In this document: piece after piece, positions 50,942 to 61,172 of the stretch
Numbering within the stretch: position 1 is the stretch's first letter
Layout: every line of letters begins with the position of its first letter
Source: Solenopsis invicta
Taxonomy: Eukaryota; Arthropoda; Insecta; Hymenoptera; Formicidae
Assembly: GCF_016802725.1 (NCBI RefSeq)
Contig: NC_052678.1
Coordinates: 7,618,001-7,682,000 of the forward strand
DNA length: 64,000 nt
Reading direction: 5' to 3'
Position numbers and translations under genes: made by a program
Notes under the pieces: generated by a model
What the model was told of the DNA's origin: nothing
Databases searched by the model: none
What the model saw: the letters and a program-made list of their open reading frames with translations, nothing else

Positions 50942-51989
50942 ATGCTATTAGGAAATCTTTCCGATGTGGTATCTCTGTTACTTGTAATCGTCGGTCTTCT
51001 ACCGTGCCAAGTTTGTCAAAGCTTTCCGAAGGATACCGCGATTGTATCCTCGAGACCGTGCGTACATCACACGAATAATCGCGCATTATTTCTTATGTTC
51101 ACCGACGATGAGACCACGTTCCTCATTGAGGACAGCGGTCCGGTTCCCATTCACACGTGTGCGAAACGCTCTCGCACGGTTTCGAGAATAGACTCCTTGG
51201 AATCGGGACGACGAGGAGAAAGAGAAGAGGTGGAAGAAGGAGATGGAATTGTATCCTCCGCAGTGGCACAGGTAGGGGACTGACGTACGGAAACTGCGAT
51301 AGAGGCGCATCTATTTTTATGGCAGATATTTAAGTAGGAGGGGGGGAGGGGGGAACCAATGCGCGGTGGCGCGGGTCCAGCGGCAGGGTTCTCCAACAAT
51401 AAGCGTGATCTTGCCCGGAAGACAGCCAATGATCATGCCAAAGAGCGTGCGACCAGCGAGCTTTCAATCATATCGTGCGTAATGTACCTTTTCTCGAGGC
51501 CGATGGGATATCTCGAGAGGAGCGAAGGGGAGAGGGTGGACAAGGTGTTTCGCAACAAGTACAATCCGAGAGCGAGTGAAAAAAAAAATACGCGAGAGCA
51601 AAACGTGCTACAATTTTATTTTATTACGAATCGTCGCGTTCTCTCGTCTCCGTGCGTCTTCGAGAGGCCGTGAGAGGTACGCGAAGCGCGCGTGACACCT
51701 CCAAATCAGCTTCCAAGTTGCCAGGCTGCTCCTGTTCGAGCGCAGAAATTTCGCCGATTATTTCGTGAGCTTTTTATTTCAGGACAATCGCGCTGCACAT
51801 GCGCTTGTTCTGTACGAAGAAGCTCTCGTACGTACACGCATATGGGACCTGTTTTGCGTCACGCGGCATGATAACACGCGGCGCAGCGTGTGCACAAGAG
51901 CGACGAACAGGGGCAGCCATGCAACAAAACACCGCACCGCGTATGACGCGGGCTTCGGAGCCTGTATTTTAGCGTCGAAAGGCTTTTAA
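50942..51989 (+). CDS. Low-confidence candidate two-exon gene for a secreted protein
   Basis: An open frame of 110 codons starts at 50942 with a hydrophobic segment (about residues 8-27, VVSLLLVIVGLLPCQVCQS) that resembles a signal peptide. It reaches a reasonable donor (cacag|gtaggg, 51272). A frame from 51783 follows the acceptor tttttatttcag and continues 68 codons to a stop at 51987-51989 in the same phase. The spliced product would be 178 residues. A dibasic KRSR site follows the first Cys-containing part. I recognise no family, and the second half has a composition like chance frames in CpG-rich DNA. It may be nothing. Confidence 0.15.
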
Positions 51990-52216
51990 GAGGCATTCTA
52001 CTTTGTTGGGTCTGACAAAAAAGATTGTTTTCACACAAGAATTTTTTTAAAACAAAGTATTGAAGCAATTAAGATGAAGCTTGTGTCGAAATACTTAATT
52101 TTTGTAGATTATAATGGTATTTTTACTATCGCAGACTATCAGTGGATAATGTATAGATAATGTTAAATTAGGGAAATCTCCTTTGCGGAAATTATTGATA
52201 CAAGAGTAAAGAATTG

Positions 52217-52402
52217 TCTTAAATTTATATGAGTCATACACCGACTGAACTGAAATCAGTATTAAAAATTGACAAAATGGAGGCTTTTCAAAGATTACTT
52301 TATTTTTAAATATTTTAATCCTTGAAAGACCGCTATTTTGTCAATTTTCAATTTGTAATATTGATTCTAGTTCGGTGCCCGACCTCATATAAATTAAGAA
52401 AA
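52217..52402. mobile_element. Fold-back element downstream of RPUSD2
   Basis: tcttaaatttatatgag continuing to gtattaaaaattgacaaaat is mirrored by attttgtcaattttcaattt continuing to ctcatataaattaaga. Arms are about 85 bp with some mismatches. Confidence 0.65.
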
Positions 52403-53640
52403 TTTTTTGTGTTTTAGATTCATCAATGGCTTTCAATCACTTCTGCAGAGGATCCCCAATTTAAAGTCATTTATATTATGCACGAAATCATCAACAAAAA
52501 TCAATAAATATTTCTACAAAAATTGCGTCTTGATTGCTCAAGTATTTTCCTATAAAAAAAGTCTGGCCTTTTTCTCCCAAGAAAATAGAATATCCCTTTA
52601 AGTCGTCGTGAGCAGTGATGGGAAGTGATCCAGAAACGATTGGGCGAAGCTACAGACGCGATGCATCAGATTACTATGCCTTCCGATGAAATTAGCGACT
52701 TTTCGACTCTTTGATGTCATAATCCGCACTTCTCTTTTCTAACGGGGCCAATTCACGTGCGACCGTGTCTGGATGTTTGCCGAGGGATGATCTCCGACGA
52801 CAAGTGCTACGACCTACGATTATTATGCTATTACGATGTGCCGTATCAACGAGATTTAAATTAAATTAAGTTCGTACTGCCGCGCGACGTATACGCCATT
52901 AATTTAAACAATTTAGTACACGGTCGAGGACTACGCGTTTGCTAATGTGTATCCTTAGAATAGCTTGACGTTTTAGTTTAGAAAGCGTGAGAGCGTAAGA
53001 GCCTTAGGAATGACTGCTTTTAGGGCTGGCGTAGCTATTAACTCGGTAGAGTCTTTTTAAAACATTCGATGGGATCAAGATACGACCACACTGAAAGAGT
53101 TATCCTTCTTCAAAGTACTTAAGGCTTAACGCTGGATATACACAATGGGATATGTTAGTGCCTAAAAGAAAAAAAAAGTTCGAGACAAATGTGCGTCGTT
53201 AGTATCGTGCCTAGATATTTTTTCAATCTGGAGCGAGAGCACTTGGGACAAACCGATCTTGCCCATCACTGCCCGCGAGTCGTGAATAAAGGAATAAAGC
53301 GAAAATAAATGGGGAGCGAATCATAATATCGAATGTGCGACGGAAAGAAATGATTTTGGTATATAGATAATATATACGTACATACATATGTATATGTATA
53401 TATGTATACATAGAAAGAGAATAAGAAAAATGCAGAGATAACGTAACACAACGGACCTATCATAAAAGACAGTGTGTGCGCTTACTAACACAATCGGGAC
53501 AGCTCGTCGAAATGTGGTGAGCTATCCCGAAAACGTAACGGCTAGTTTAAATCTATTATTTAAGTAACTAACGGTAATTTCAAGAAGCCGCGAAAAAGAC
53601 AGTTCCGACTTTAGTGGCGCTAAGAAAGAAAAGCGGGAGC

Positions 53641-53714
53641 GAGAGAGTGGGAGAGAACGGAAGAGAGAGAGAGAGAGAGAGTGCGAGAGAACGAAAGAGA
53701 GAGAGAGAGAGAGC
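53641..53714. repeat. GA-rich microsatellite
   Basis: Two long GA runs with short interruptions, in the convergent intergenic region. Confidence 0.9.
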
Positions 53715-54786
53715 GAGCAGACGCGACGGCGATCTGCGGAATCGAGTGAACGTGCTTTTGTATATATGTATTGTATACGCACATTGTACCGTATCTAAAG
53801 TCACATTATTATCCGTACTGTAGCCGGCGGAACAGTTTAGAGCTAGTGAATTCTCTTGTATGATGAACGAATAAATGCAAAGTATCGTTCGATAAAAACT
53901 GCCGGCGAATATTCTCGTCTCCAAACGTACCTGTTCGATCTTGCATTTCGCCCCGAGCTCGTAAGTACCGCCAGATCGTATGCATGATTCATGAAAGCGG
54001 AACTGGAAAGCTCCTCGCTTCATTCCGAACGCTTCCGTGGAGTTCGGCAAAAATATTTTCCATTCAATAGCCGTACCATTTATTTCGCATAATATATCTT
54101 CGCGATGCCGCTGCTATTGCTACAACTCATGGCGAGTAGTGCTTCGAGAGCCCCCGTAACGCGAGACGTGTAACATAATTCCCGCAGAAACCACGTAACA
54201 GGGAGCCAAAGCTATTTGCATAAGAAAACGCGGGAGGTAAATGTTAGTCTTATATGGCTCTAAGCAAACTCGGGCAATATTCAAGGATAAATCGAATTTT
54301 CTTACATTTTCGCGCGCACGGTTTTTTCTCTCCTCTCTCTCCGACGTCGTATATTTCTCCCGAAATTTTTATATCAGCCTGTTGCATATTTTCAACTGTC
54401 GTCTCGTCTGGAAGTGTCTTCGTAAAGGTAAGATGGATCGCTTGCGAGAGATCCGTATAGAATAGATTAGAACATTTATATTCTTTGATACAATGTTATA
54501 ATAACGTCTACCATTGAACCGGCTTGAAGCGTCGTATCGACTTTTCTCTCGCGTTAAAGCCCTCGAGATACGATTATTCCTTTCAGTTTCCAGCGGCAAA
54601 TGACCGTCATTAGACGAAAACTTTTGCTCCAAAGCACTTTGCTCTTCGGCTTTATTCTCCTTCGTAAATGTAAACGTTAAATGTTACGAGAATTTTTCGC
54701 TTTAATTTCGTTTAACACGCGATCTCAAGGAGCCTATTTACAATGTACATGTGTAGATGTAAACAAGTTTTTTTTCTTGTGTTTCT

Positions 54787-54792
54787 TTTATT
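54787..54792 (-). terminator. Candidate poly(A) signal for NDUFV1
   Basis: AATAAA on the minus strand (tttatt on +), about 195 bases past the NDUFV1 stop. A second TTTATT lies near 54647. Placement fits a short 3' UTR, but no transcript evidence is available. Confidence 0.45.
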
Positions 54793-54986
54793 AATCGAAC
54801 CTTCGGGATGGATGTCAGCCCGGGTTCGAAAAATATTATTACAGGAAAATCATGACTATCGCGTTTAGATTCATTTATATACACTGAAAATAAATACAAA
54901 ACCTTACAGGGATTGCTCTAAGTATCTCCTTCCGTTATTATATATTCTATCTAATCTTCCATTCTGGTTCTAGCTCGCTCGATCTC

Positions 54987-55176
54987 TCAGCTTTTCGACG
55001 TCGCTCGTTTCTGCTCCTTCATGCGCGCCTCGATTTCCGGCCTGAAATGCCTGATTAGACCTTGCACGGGCCACGCGGCGCCGTCCGCCAAGGCGCATAT
55101 CGTGTGCAATTCTATTTGTTTCGTAAGCTCCCATAGCATATCTATCTCATGCACTTCGGCATTACCTTCCACAAAT
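54987..55176 (-). CDS. NDUFV1: NDUFV1 exon 6, C-terminus (190 bp)
   Basis: Acceptor tcgcag|attt. It encodes FVEGNAEVHEIDMLWELTKQ, then HTICALADGAAWPVQGLIRH (fourth N3 cysteine) and a charged tail ending ATSKS before TGA at 54989-54987. Confidence 0.96.
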
Positions 55177-57560
55177 CTGCGAAAAAAATTGTTATAAAAC
55201 ATGGATTTTTTTCACAAGCGAGATAAATCATTGATGCCTACCTTTTTAGTATTTTATGCATCCAACTGATACCCTCGCGACAAGGCGTGCACTGACCGCA
55301 GGATTCGTGCTTGTAGAAACTCATCAAGCGGGTGATAGCTTTGATTATGTCCGTCTGCTTATTCATCACGATCACTGCGGCCGTGCCGAACGAGCTCTGC
55401 ACCCTGATGAGATCATCGAAGTCCAGCAGAACGGTGTCGCACACACTACAAATTTCGATTGTGTATAACTTTCGGAATAAAATCGAATCTCTGACGAGGG
55501 AATCTCTATATCTACCTCTTAGGAATGACGGGAGTCGAAGAGCCACCGGGAATGACGCCTAACAAATTGTCCCACCCTCCGATTACACCTCCTGCGTGCC
55601 TCTCGATTAGTTCCTTCAGAGGGATAGACATTTCTCAGAGGGATAGACATTTCTTCCTCAACGGTACACGGATTGTTCACGTGCCCGGAGATGTTGTATA
55701 GCTTGGTTCCGGTGTTACGTGGACGTCCAAACGAGGCGAACCACGCTCCACTTCGGCGACAGATCGTCTGTGAATATTATCGATAAGGTAAATGAACAAA
55801 GAAAGAAAAAAATGAGTTTTTAACAATCTGTACACCCAATTTGACAATTTTCTCCTGTAAATTTCTTTTCTTTGAAAAATTAAGCATTGTAATTATAAGA
55901 TTTATAATATATAATTTTTTAATGAATAACAACCATATAAATACTTTCTAGAAATGCTAAAAGATGTGTAAAAGACACTAAATAATTTTATGTATTTGTA
56001 AAAGTAATGAAAAATAATTTAGATGTGTTGTGACCCAACATATGTAAAAAAAATGCTAAAAGCATTGTGTTTAGAGTAAATTCATTTATTAATCAATCGC
56101 ATTATATGCAAATACAGTTTTTATAGCAAAGTTGCATTTGCATATTATAATGTGATTGATAATAATGCGCATAATGCAACTAATTAATAGAAAAATTTAC
56201 AGGATAATTGGGTTTGAATGGTGTGTACAAAGTGTAAAAACTCGCGTTTTTTTTTTATTGAATGAATTAAAAATAACTCGCATAATGCGACTCAGTGGTA
56301 CGTACAGGTGCCACTGCTACGGTCTCGACGTTGGTGACGGTCGTGGGGCATCCGAACACGCCGACGTCGGCTGGGAATGGCGGTTTCAGCCTTGGTTTTC
56401 CCTGTTTCCCCTCGATAGATTCAATAAGAGCGGTCTCCTCGCCACAGATGTACGCGCCCGCTCCACGTTGCACGAAGATGTCGAAATCATAGCCAGAGTT
56501 GCAGGCATTCTTTCCGATCAGACCAGCCTGGTAAGCCTCGGCTATGGCGACCTGCGTGTTGGATGCCTCGTTATAAAATTCACCGCGTATGTAGATGTAA
56601 GCGGCGCAGGCTCCCATAGCGCGACCAGCGATCAAGCAGCCCTCCACGAGCTTGTGCGGATCGTGGCGCAGGATCTCGCGATCCTTGCAAGTTCCTGGTT
56701 CGCCCTCGTCGCCGTTGACCACCAGGTACTTGGGCCGGCCGTCGGATGGCTTATTCATGAAGGACCATTTCATCCCGGAGGGAAAGCCGGCACCACCGCG
56801 ACCCCTCAGACCAGAAACTTTGATTTCATTGATGATCCAATCAGCACCCTTTTCTATTATCTCCTTAGTCTTGTACCAGTCGCCGCGGCTCATGGCACCC
56901 TTCAGCCGCCAGTCATGTCTGCCGTACAGATTCGTGAAGATGCGATCCTGATCAGCCAGGGGGCCTCCTTTTTTCTATGAAAGAAACAAAGCTGATAATG
57001 CAGGCAACACTTTAGAGAATTAGTTTTGTTTATTTTAGCTGCATTTTAAAAGTAGCATTTTTAAAAGCCATTTCAACCAACTCCGATTAACTCAACCGCC
57101 TAGATTTTCACGTCAAACAACGCGAGCTTATTACCTGGACGTTGAGTTAATTATCGATTAAAGTTAATCGGAGTCGGTCGAAGTGGTTCAAATACGCGTT
57201 GAGGCTTTGAGGCAGGAGAAACGGCGGAAAGTTAAAATAAACAGACGTCGAGAGAAATGGTCTCACCTTTCCTTCCGGGGCGGCATCGGCGAGCGTTCTC
57301 TGCTGACCGTTCAAGCTCGATCCGAGGAGACCTTTAAATATAGCGCAAATTTATTTAATTACATAACCTCGTAGACCCGTAGGCGGCGAGCGAGACACCG
57401 TCCACAGAGACGCGCGAGGTAATATTCGCTCGCCGTCTTGTCGCGGATGATCTATCCGCGATTCGCGATAATTCGCATGACCGCGATAACACGTGGATGC
57501 ATGAGACTCACCCAACTGTCTCCTCGGCACCTGAAAACAACGCACTATGGCACCTGCCAT
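54987..57560 (-). CDS. NDUFV1: NDUFV1, complex I 51-kDa flavoprotein subunit, six exons, frame broken in exon 4
   Basis: NADH dehydrogenase (ubiquinone) flavoprotein 1 binds NADH, FMN and iron-sulfur cluster N3 in the peripheral arm of mitochondrial complex I. Exons, 5' to 3' on the minus strand: 57560-57512, 57331-57267, 56974-56306, 55767-55516, 55445-55242, 55176-54987, all with GT/AG borders. Leaving out one copy of a 19-bp tandem duplication in exon 4, the phases join to 469 residues (human 464). Residues 1-38 look like a mitochondrial targeting peptide. GRGGAGFPSG is at 96-105, and NGDEGEPGTCKDREI, YIRGEFYNEA and GAGAYICGEETALIES follow. N3 ligands are in SCGQCTPCREG (exon 5) and HTICALADG (exon 6). 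As written, the duplication shifts the frame and creates a stop at 55519-55521 (343-residue product lacking N3). Either the assembly is wrong or the allele is null. Confidence 0.96.
55242..55445 (-). CDS. NDUFV1: NDUFV1 exon 5, N3 cluster cysteines (204 bp)
   Basis: Acceptor ttgtag|tgtg and donor aaaag|gtaggc. It encodes VCDTVLLDFDDLIRVQ, GTAAVIVMNKQTDIIKAI and ESCGQCTPCREGISWM. The three Cys of CxxCxxC are ligands of the tetranuclear cluster N3. Confidence 0.96.
55516..55767 (-). CDS. NDUFV1: NDUFV1 exon 4, contains a frame-breaking 19-bp tandem duplication
   Basis: Acceptor ttcacag|acg and donor aagag|gtagat. It encodes TICRRSGAWFASFGRPRNTG through EEEMSIPL, then should read LKELIERHAGGVIGGWDNLL to STPVIPK. 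The exon is 252 nt, but the flanking phases need 233 nt, exactly 19 fewer. The excess matches the duplicated unit at 55617-55654. Sequence on both sides of the duplication is otherwise typical of the family. Confidence 0.93.
55617..55654. repeat. Exact 19-bp tandem duplication inside NDUFV1 exon 4
   Basis: The unit cagagggatagacatttct occurs twice in direct succession (55617-55635 and 55636-55654, + strand). One copy encodes the conserved EMSIPL stretch. Because 19 is not a multiple of three, the second copy shifts the reading frame. Confidence 0.98.
56088..56163. repeat. Hairpin in NDUFV1 intron 3
   Basis: attaatcaatcgcattata followed by tgcaaat is mirrored by atttgcatattataatgtga ending ttgataat. 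Imperfect 25-bp arms with a loop of about 22 bases. Confidence 0.65.
56306..56974 (-). CDS. NDUFV1: NDUFV1 exon 3, FMN/NADH-binding core (669 bp)
   Basis: Acceptor ttcatag|aaa and donor cct|gtacgt, 223 codons with no interruption. It covers DRIFTNLYGRHDWRL through GCPTTVTNVETVAVAP and is nearly identical to vertebrate NDUFV1, including the glycine-rich loop and the GEETALIESIEGKQGKPR segment. Confidence 0.97.
57063..57192. mobile_element. Short inverted-repeat element in NDUFV1 intron 2
   Basis: Left catttcaaccaactccgatt and right, inverted, cacttcgaccgactccgatt, each followed by aac. The inverted arms are about 28 bp, with further partial pairing (aactcaac against gttgagtt). The element is about 130 bp and occupies close to half of the 292-bp intron. 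Confidence 0.6.
57267..57331 (-). CDS. NDUFV1: NDUFV1 exon 2 (65 bp)
   Basis: Acceptor aaag|gt and donor gaaag|gtgaga. It encodes LLGSSLNGQQRTLADAAPEG, the end of the presequence and the start of the variable linker before the DRIFTNLYGRHDWRL core. Confidence 0.82.
57512..57560 (-). CDS. NDUFV1: NDUFV1 exon 1, start codon and presequence
   Basis: ATG at 57560-57558, 16 codons plus one base, donor g|gtgagt. It encodes MAGAIVRCFQVPRRQL, which is basic and hydrophobic with no acidic residue, as expected for a matrix-targeting peptide. The start is chosen because it is the only ATG that joins in phase to exon 2. The N-terminus is not conserved between phyla, so this exon is less certain than the others. 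Confidence 0.8.
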
Positions 57561-58477
57561 TTTGCAGGGTTCTCGGCGGCGTGATTAACTGAAAAACGTT
57601 TCGTCTTCCTCGATCGGCAAGACGACAGTATCAACCGTTGGTTTTCGACACTGACTGCAATGATGACGAGCCACGTTAGCCACGTGGAGTGTTGGAATTC
57701 GATCGTAGGCGAATCATCAGAGAATTACGAACAGGGCCGCGAAACCAGTGTATGAACAGTATGGCCAAGTATGACTAGTTTCATTCATATAAATATCCAA
57801 GATATGGGATTTTATACTTTGTTGAAGGCATCTAAAATATTATTTATACTTAGATTAAAATTTGTCGGGAAATAATATGAATTCATTAATTATTTTAATC
57901 ATTTGATTATAAAAAATAATATTAGAGGAGCTACCTTGTCATGTAGCAAATTAAAAGAACATGTATAGTAAGTAGAATTGACATGAGAAAATTGATCTCT
58001 TCTCCTCTGTCTTCTCTCAACTTCTCTTCAGAAATAACACACTCATACGAAAAACAATCTTCTTCGTTTTCTTAAAATGTACAGCACGAAAAATATTGAC
58101 TTATTGGGAGTTACGACACCGGTGCGGTGGCGCGATCTCGTAACGGAGCGTCCAACCGCGCGCTGCTGCTCCAAGTGAATACGTGTACCTCCGCTCCGCT
58201 GTGTCGTGTGTCGTTCCGCGCAAAGTCCACGGGTCGCTTCGCCTGTCGTGTCGTCGTTTTACGTTTCGGAGTGGTGACACGTGAGTGCCGCGTGGGTGTC
58301 CCCGTTCAAAAAACTTTTTTGGGGCGATGATGGGACGCGGGCGTCGGGTGCGCGATCCATCTGGGCAGTGTTGATCCCAAACTACCAGAAGATCCCGCAG
58401 GATCATCACTCCTCGGCGAGGCTGTTCACTGGGGACACTTGACACACGCGCGAGCAATCCGGAAAATCTGCCGCGTC
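57561..58477. promoter_or_regulatory. Divergent intergenic region between NDUFV1 and PREB
   Basis: The 917 bases between the two start codons must contain both 5' UTRs and promoters. There is an AT-rich middle (about 57780-58090) and CpG-rich flanks next to each gene. I see no clear TATA box. The head-to-head arrangement suggests a shared, bidirectional, housekeeping-type promoter. This is inferred from position only. Confidence 0.5.
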
Positions 58478-58615
58478 ATGCCCTCCAGAAGGAACAAAGG
58501 TGGCCTCTTAGCCAGGGTGAATTTCCCCCTTTACACCCTGCAGATGCTCACCAGCAGGCACATCCTGGTGGGCGGCGGAGGCGGCTCCTCCAAAACTGGC
58601 GTTGCCAATGGATTT
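58478..58615 (+). CDS. PREB: PREB exon 1
   Basis: ATG 58478-58480, 46 codons, donor ttt|gtaagt. It encodes the basic N-terminus MPSRRNKGGLLARVNFPLYT and the conserved GGGGGSSKTGVANG loop, which in Sec12 proteins contributes to Sar1 exchange. Confidence 0.94.
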
Positions 58616-60237
58616 GTAAGTTTCCCTTGAAGCAAGAATATTATTTGCAGGTTGCCAGCGGTATTCTTCTGTTGTTTCATATCCATTTAAATGGACTATA
58701 TCGTTTAAGTAATCATAAAATTATAGATTCTGGAATCTATTCTGGAAAGTTAGAATTTAGAATTTATCTCGTTCTTTCTTGTGAAATTCTTTTTTTCTTC
58801 TTAATATTTTAGGATTTTAATAAGTCATTATTATATCCAGCTGTTTTAAAGTCAGTTTGTTGTTACAGGAAATTTTTGAATTGTCACACAATGGAACGCA
58901 TTTCATTGCTGAAGAGGTGACCAGGCACGAGACGGGTCCCAGCGTGGTCATGAACTGCGCCTCGCATAACAACGGCAAAAAGACGTGGATAGTCGCTGGC
59001 CAAGAGAGCCATTGTCAGCTGTACAATGTGAATCCCAAGGTGGTAACTTCGGAGAACGGAGAATTGATCAAAGGACCGACAGCGGCGGCTAACAAAGATG
59101 GCCTTAGGCATAGAAGGAACAGCGAGAGAGTTGAGGACTCTCAGTCGCCGAAGGAGAGGATAGAGGAGTTCAAAGACGACAATTCAAATGTCAAGAGCAA
59201 AAAGCTTCAGTTAGTTCTTAAACCTGCTGATAGTGTACAGACAGCTTTTGGGTAAAACTTTATTGTATTTATTGCTATTTATCGAAAAAAGCATTACATT
59301 GATTTCTAATGAGAACCTGTTGGCTTGCAGGAATGGAGAGCCTTTGCAAAGAGTCGTTAGGGTGAGCTTACAAGGGACGATTATGGCTACTGGCGGCACG
59401 GACGGTAACGTTAGATTATGGAAGTTCCCACAGCTGTTCAAATTGCACGATCTTGACGCACATGGAAAGGAGATAGACGACTTGGATTTTAGTCCGGACG
59501 GCAATCTACTGGTGAGCATCGCCAAGGATGGGAAGGCCTTCGTGTGGAATTCACACGATGGCACGAGGAACAAAGAGCTCACCTGGACACCACCGGACGG
59601 CGGAAAGTACATGTATAAGAGATGTCGATTCAGAAAATTAGCAGAGGACAAAACGAGAATCGATCTGTTCATGCTTTCTAACGCTGTCGCGGGGAAGAAT
59701 CCTAGTTTCCTTCAGTTGTGGGACATTAATACCGGAACTATCGTCAAATCTGCTTCTTATAAAGAGACACTGTCGGCGCTGGCCGTTTCCGACGACGGTA
59801 AATTCGTGGCCGTCGGCACAATGTTCTCGGGCAGCGTTGATATATTTGTGGCATTTAGCTTGAGGAAGGCGTTTCATGTTCCTGGAGCGCACAGCATGTT
59901 TGTCACCGGTTTGGAATTCTTACCGACGAAGCTGGACGGTCCCGCGATTACTAGTAACACGGAGACCGCGGTCGTCAGTATCTCTGTGGACAATAGGATC
60001 TGCATACATAGCATACCATTCAGACGTAAGCATCTTATCACGAATAGACACTTTTGAAGTCTAATAGCTTTAATAAGCTAATTATTTAATTATAATTAAC
60101 TTTAATAAGTTAACTTAATTTGTAATAAACTTCTTTTTTTTTACGTTTTAGATACACTGCCATTCTGGTTCGTCATCATACTAATAGTCTTATGCATATG
60201 CGGCGCGTTTATTTTCTGCAGTTATCTTGGCATATGA
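58478..60237 (+). CDS. PREB: PREB/Sec12, ER-membrane GEF for Sar1, four exons
   Basis: PREB (Sec12) is an ER-anchored seven-bladed WD-type propeller that loads Sar1 with GTP to start COPII vesicle formation. Exons 58478-58615, 58869-59251, 59331-60025 and 60152-60237 have GT/AG borders and compatible phases, giving 433 residues (human 417). FPLYTLQ is at 16-22 and the conserved GGGGxxKTG loop at 33-41. SHCQLYNVNP is in exon 2, followed by a charged, probably disordered insert. ATGGTDGNVRLWKFP and HGKEIDDLDFSPDGNLLVSI are in exon 3, and FSGSVDIFVAFSLRKAF is near its end. A C-terminal hydrophobic segment from about residue 408 to 433 is the membrane anchor, leaving almost no lumenal tail. The start is the first ATG that directly precedes the conserved N-terminus; an in-frame ATG at 58439 would add 13 unconserved residues. 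Divergent neighbour is NDUFV1. Confidence 0.96.
58869..59251 (+). CDS. PREB: PREB exon 2
   Basis: Acceptor ttacag|gaa and donor ttttgg|gtaaaa, 383 nt. It covers the blade containing WIVAGQESHCQLYNV and a hydrophilic Lys/Glu/Ser-rich segment, then LQLVLKPADSVQTAFG, which matches the ENLQAVQTDF position of the human protein. Confidence 0.94.
59331..60025 (+). CDS. PREB: PREB exon 3, main WD40 part
   Basis: Acceptor cttgcag|gaa and donor agac|gtaagc, 695 nt. It contains several WD-type blades: TGGTDGNVRLWKF, FSPDGNLLVSIAKDGKAFVW, LQLWDINTG, VSDDGKFVAVGTMFSGSVDI, and the final blade with AVVSISVDNRICIHSIP. Confidence 0.96.
60152..60237 (+). CDS. PREB: PREB exon 4, C-terminal membrane anchor
   Basis: Acceptor cgttttag|at, 28 codons plus TGA. 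It encodes LPFWFVIILIVLCICGAFIF then CSYLGI, a single transmembrane helix ending at the C-terminus. It was identified by phase and by its fit to the tail-anchored architecture of PREB. Confidence 0.9.
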
Positions 60238-61003
60238 CCCATGAAATACACAACCGAGCCAATGAAGCAAGACATTATCTTTTCCTAATTACCAAATTGG
60301 GCCAATAATTGTCCGCGCGTGTATAAGAAATTAAAAGAAAATTCCACACACGATTCACTCGGTAAACGGATGCTCAAGAAATCTTACATACATAGACGAA
60401 TCGTAGGATTATCCACATGAAAACAGATGCTGATTAGCCGTACGAAGCAAAGTACACCATAACTGTGAATATGCACAGCATTAGGGTAAGAGTATTTTCG
60501 GTTTGTTTAGCGGTTACAATCTTAATAGTTGAATTCATAATAGAGTATACACAGAAAATTCAGGAAACGTTCGCGCGATTTAGATATAGACATGATGTCA
60601 GTCGGGGTGCTACTGTGATAAATAAACTGTGTTGGAGTGCTTCCAACAGATCGGGGCCGCACCAATTGCACATTGATGTACATATAGATATTACGTTTTA
60701 TCAATTTTTAGCGCGAAAGGGAGGATTTAACGAGCGCGTGCTGATTGTTTCTCCTCCGCACGAATACGCTTAAATGGTTTTGTTTATGACAAGTGATTTG
60801 AGATGTGCGTTTCTCACACTTATTATGATGCACGACTACTGTACTCTCTATCTCTTTCGTATTTATAGATGAAAATCCACAATTCATCGCATTTATATGT
60901 GCTGTACTACGTACATTGGATACCTACTAGTATATGTCTTCTTGGTTATCTCTCTGTACTTTCTTTATAAATCATGTAACGTATTCAGATAGCATAGAGA
61001 GTT

Positions 61004-61172
61004 AAAAAAAAAGTCAGGTTTATGTCAGCTTTATTAAGAATTCCTTTTGCGTCTCAAAATAAATTCAGAATTGATGACATAAACCTAATTTTTTTTTAGG
61101 TGCAAAAAGAATTCTTTTTGCGTCTTAAAATGAAGTCAGAATTGATGACATAAACCTGATTTTTTTTTTAAT
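61004..61172. repeat. Compound repeat in the PREB 3' UTR region
   Basis: An inverted copy of aaaaagtcaggtttatgtca (61004-61026) faces two direct copies of a unit of about 60 bp (gcgtctcaaaataaattcag at about 61050, gcgtcttaaaatgaagtcag at about 61120), each ending gacataaacct followed by T-runs. A 20-bp palindrome, gcaaaaagaattctttttgc, sits between them. It looks like a MITE with one end duplicated. Confidence 0.65.

Larger units (their letters stand above)
48876..54986. other. Convergent intergenic region between RPUSD2 and NDUFV1
   Basis: Holds the RPUSD2 3' UTR, a (AT)n tract (49929-49974), the weak secreted-ORF candidate (50942-51989), a fold-back element (52217-52402), a GA-rich tract (53641-53714) and the NDUFV1 3' UTR. 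I recognise no other gene. Confidence 0.7.

Noticed and set aside
56156..56980. 274-codon + strand frame opposite NDUFV1 exon 3
   Set aside because: It is the antisense shadow of the strongly conserved NDUFV1 exon on the minus strand.
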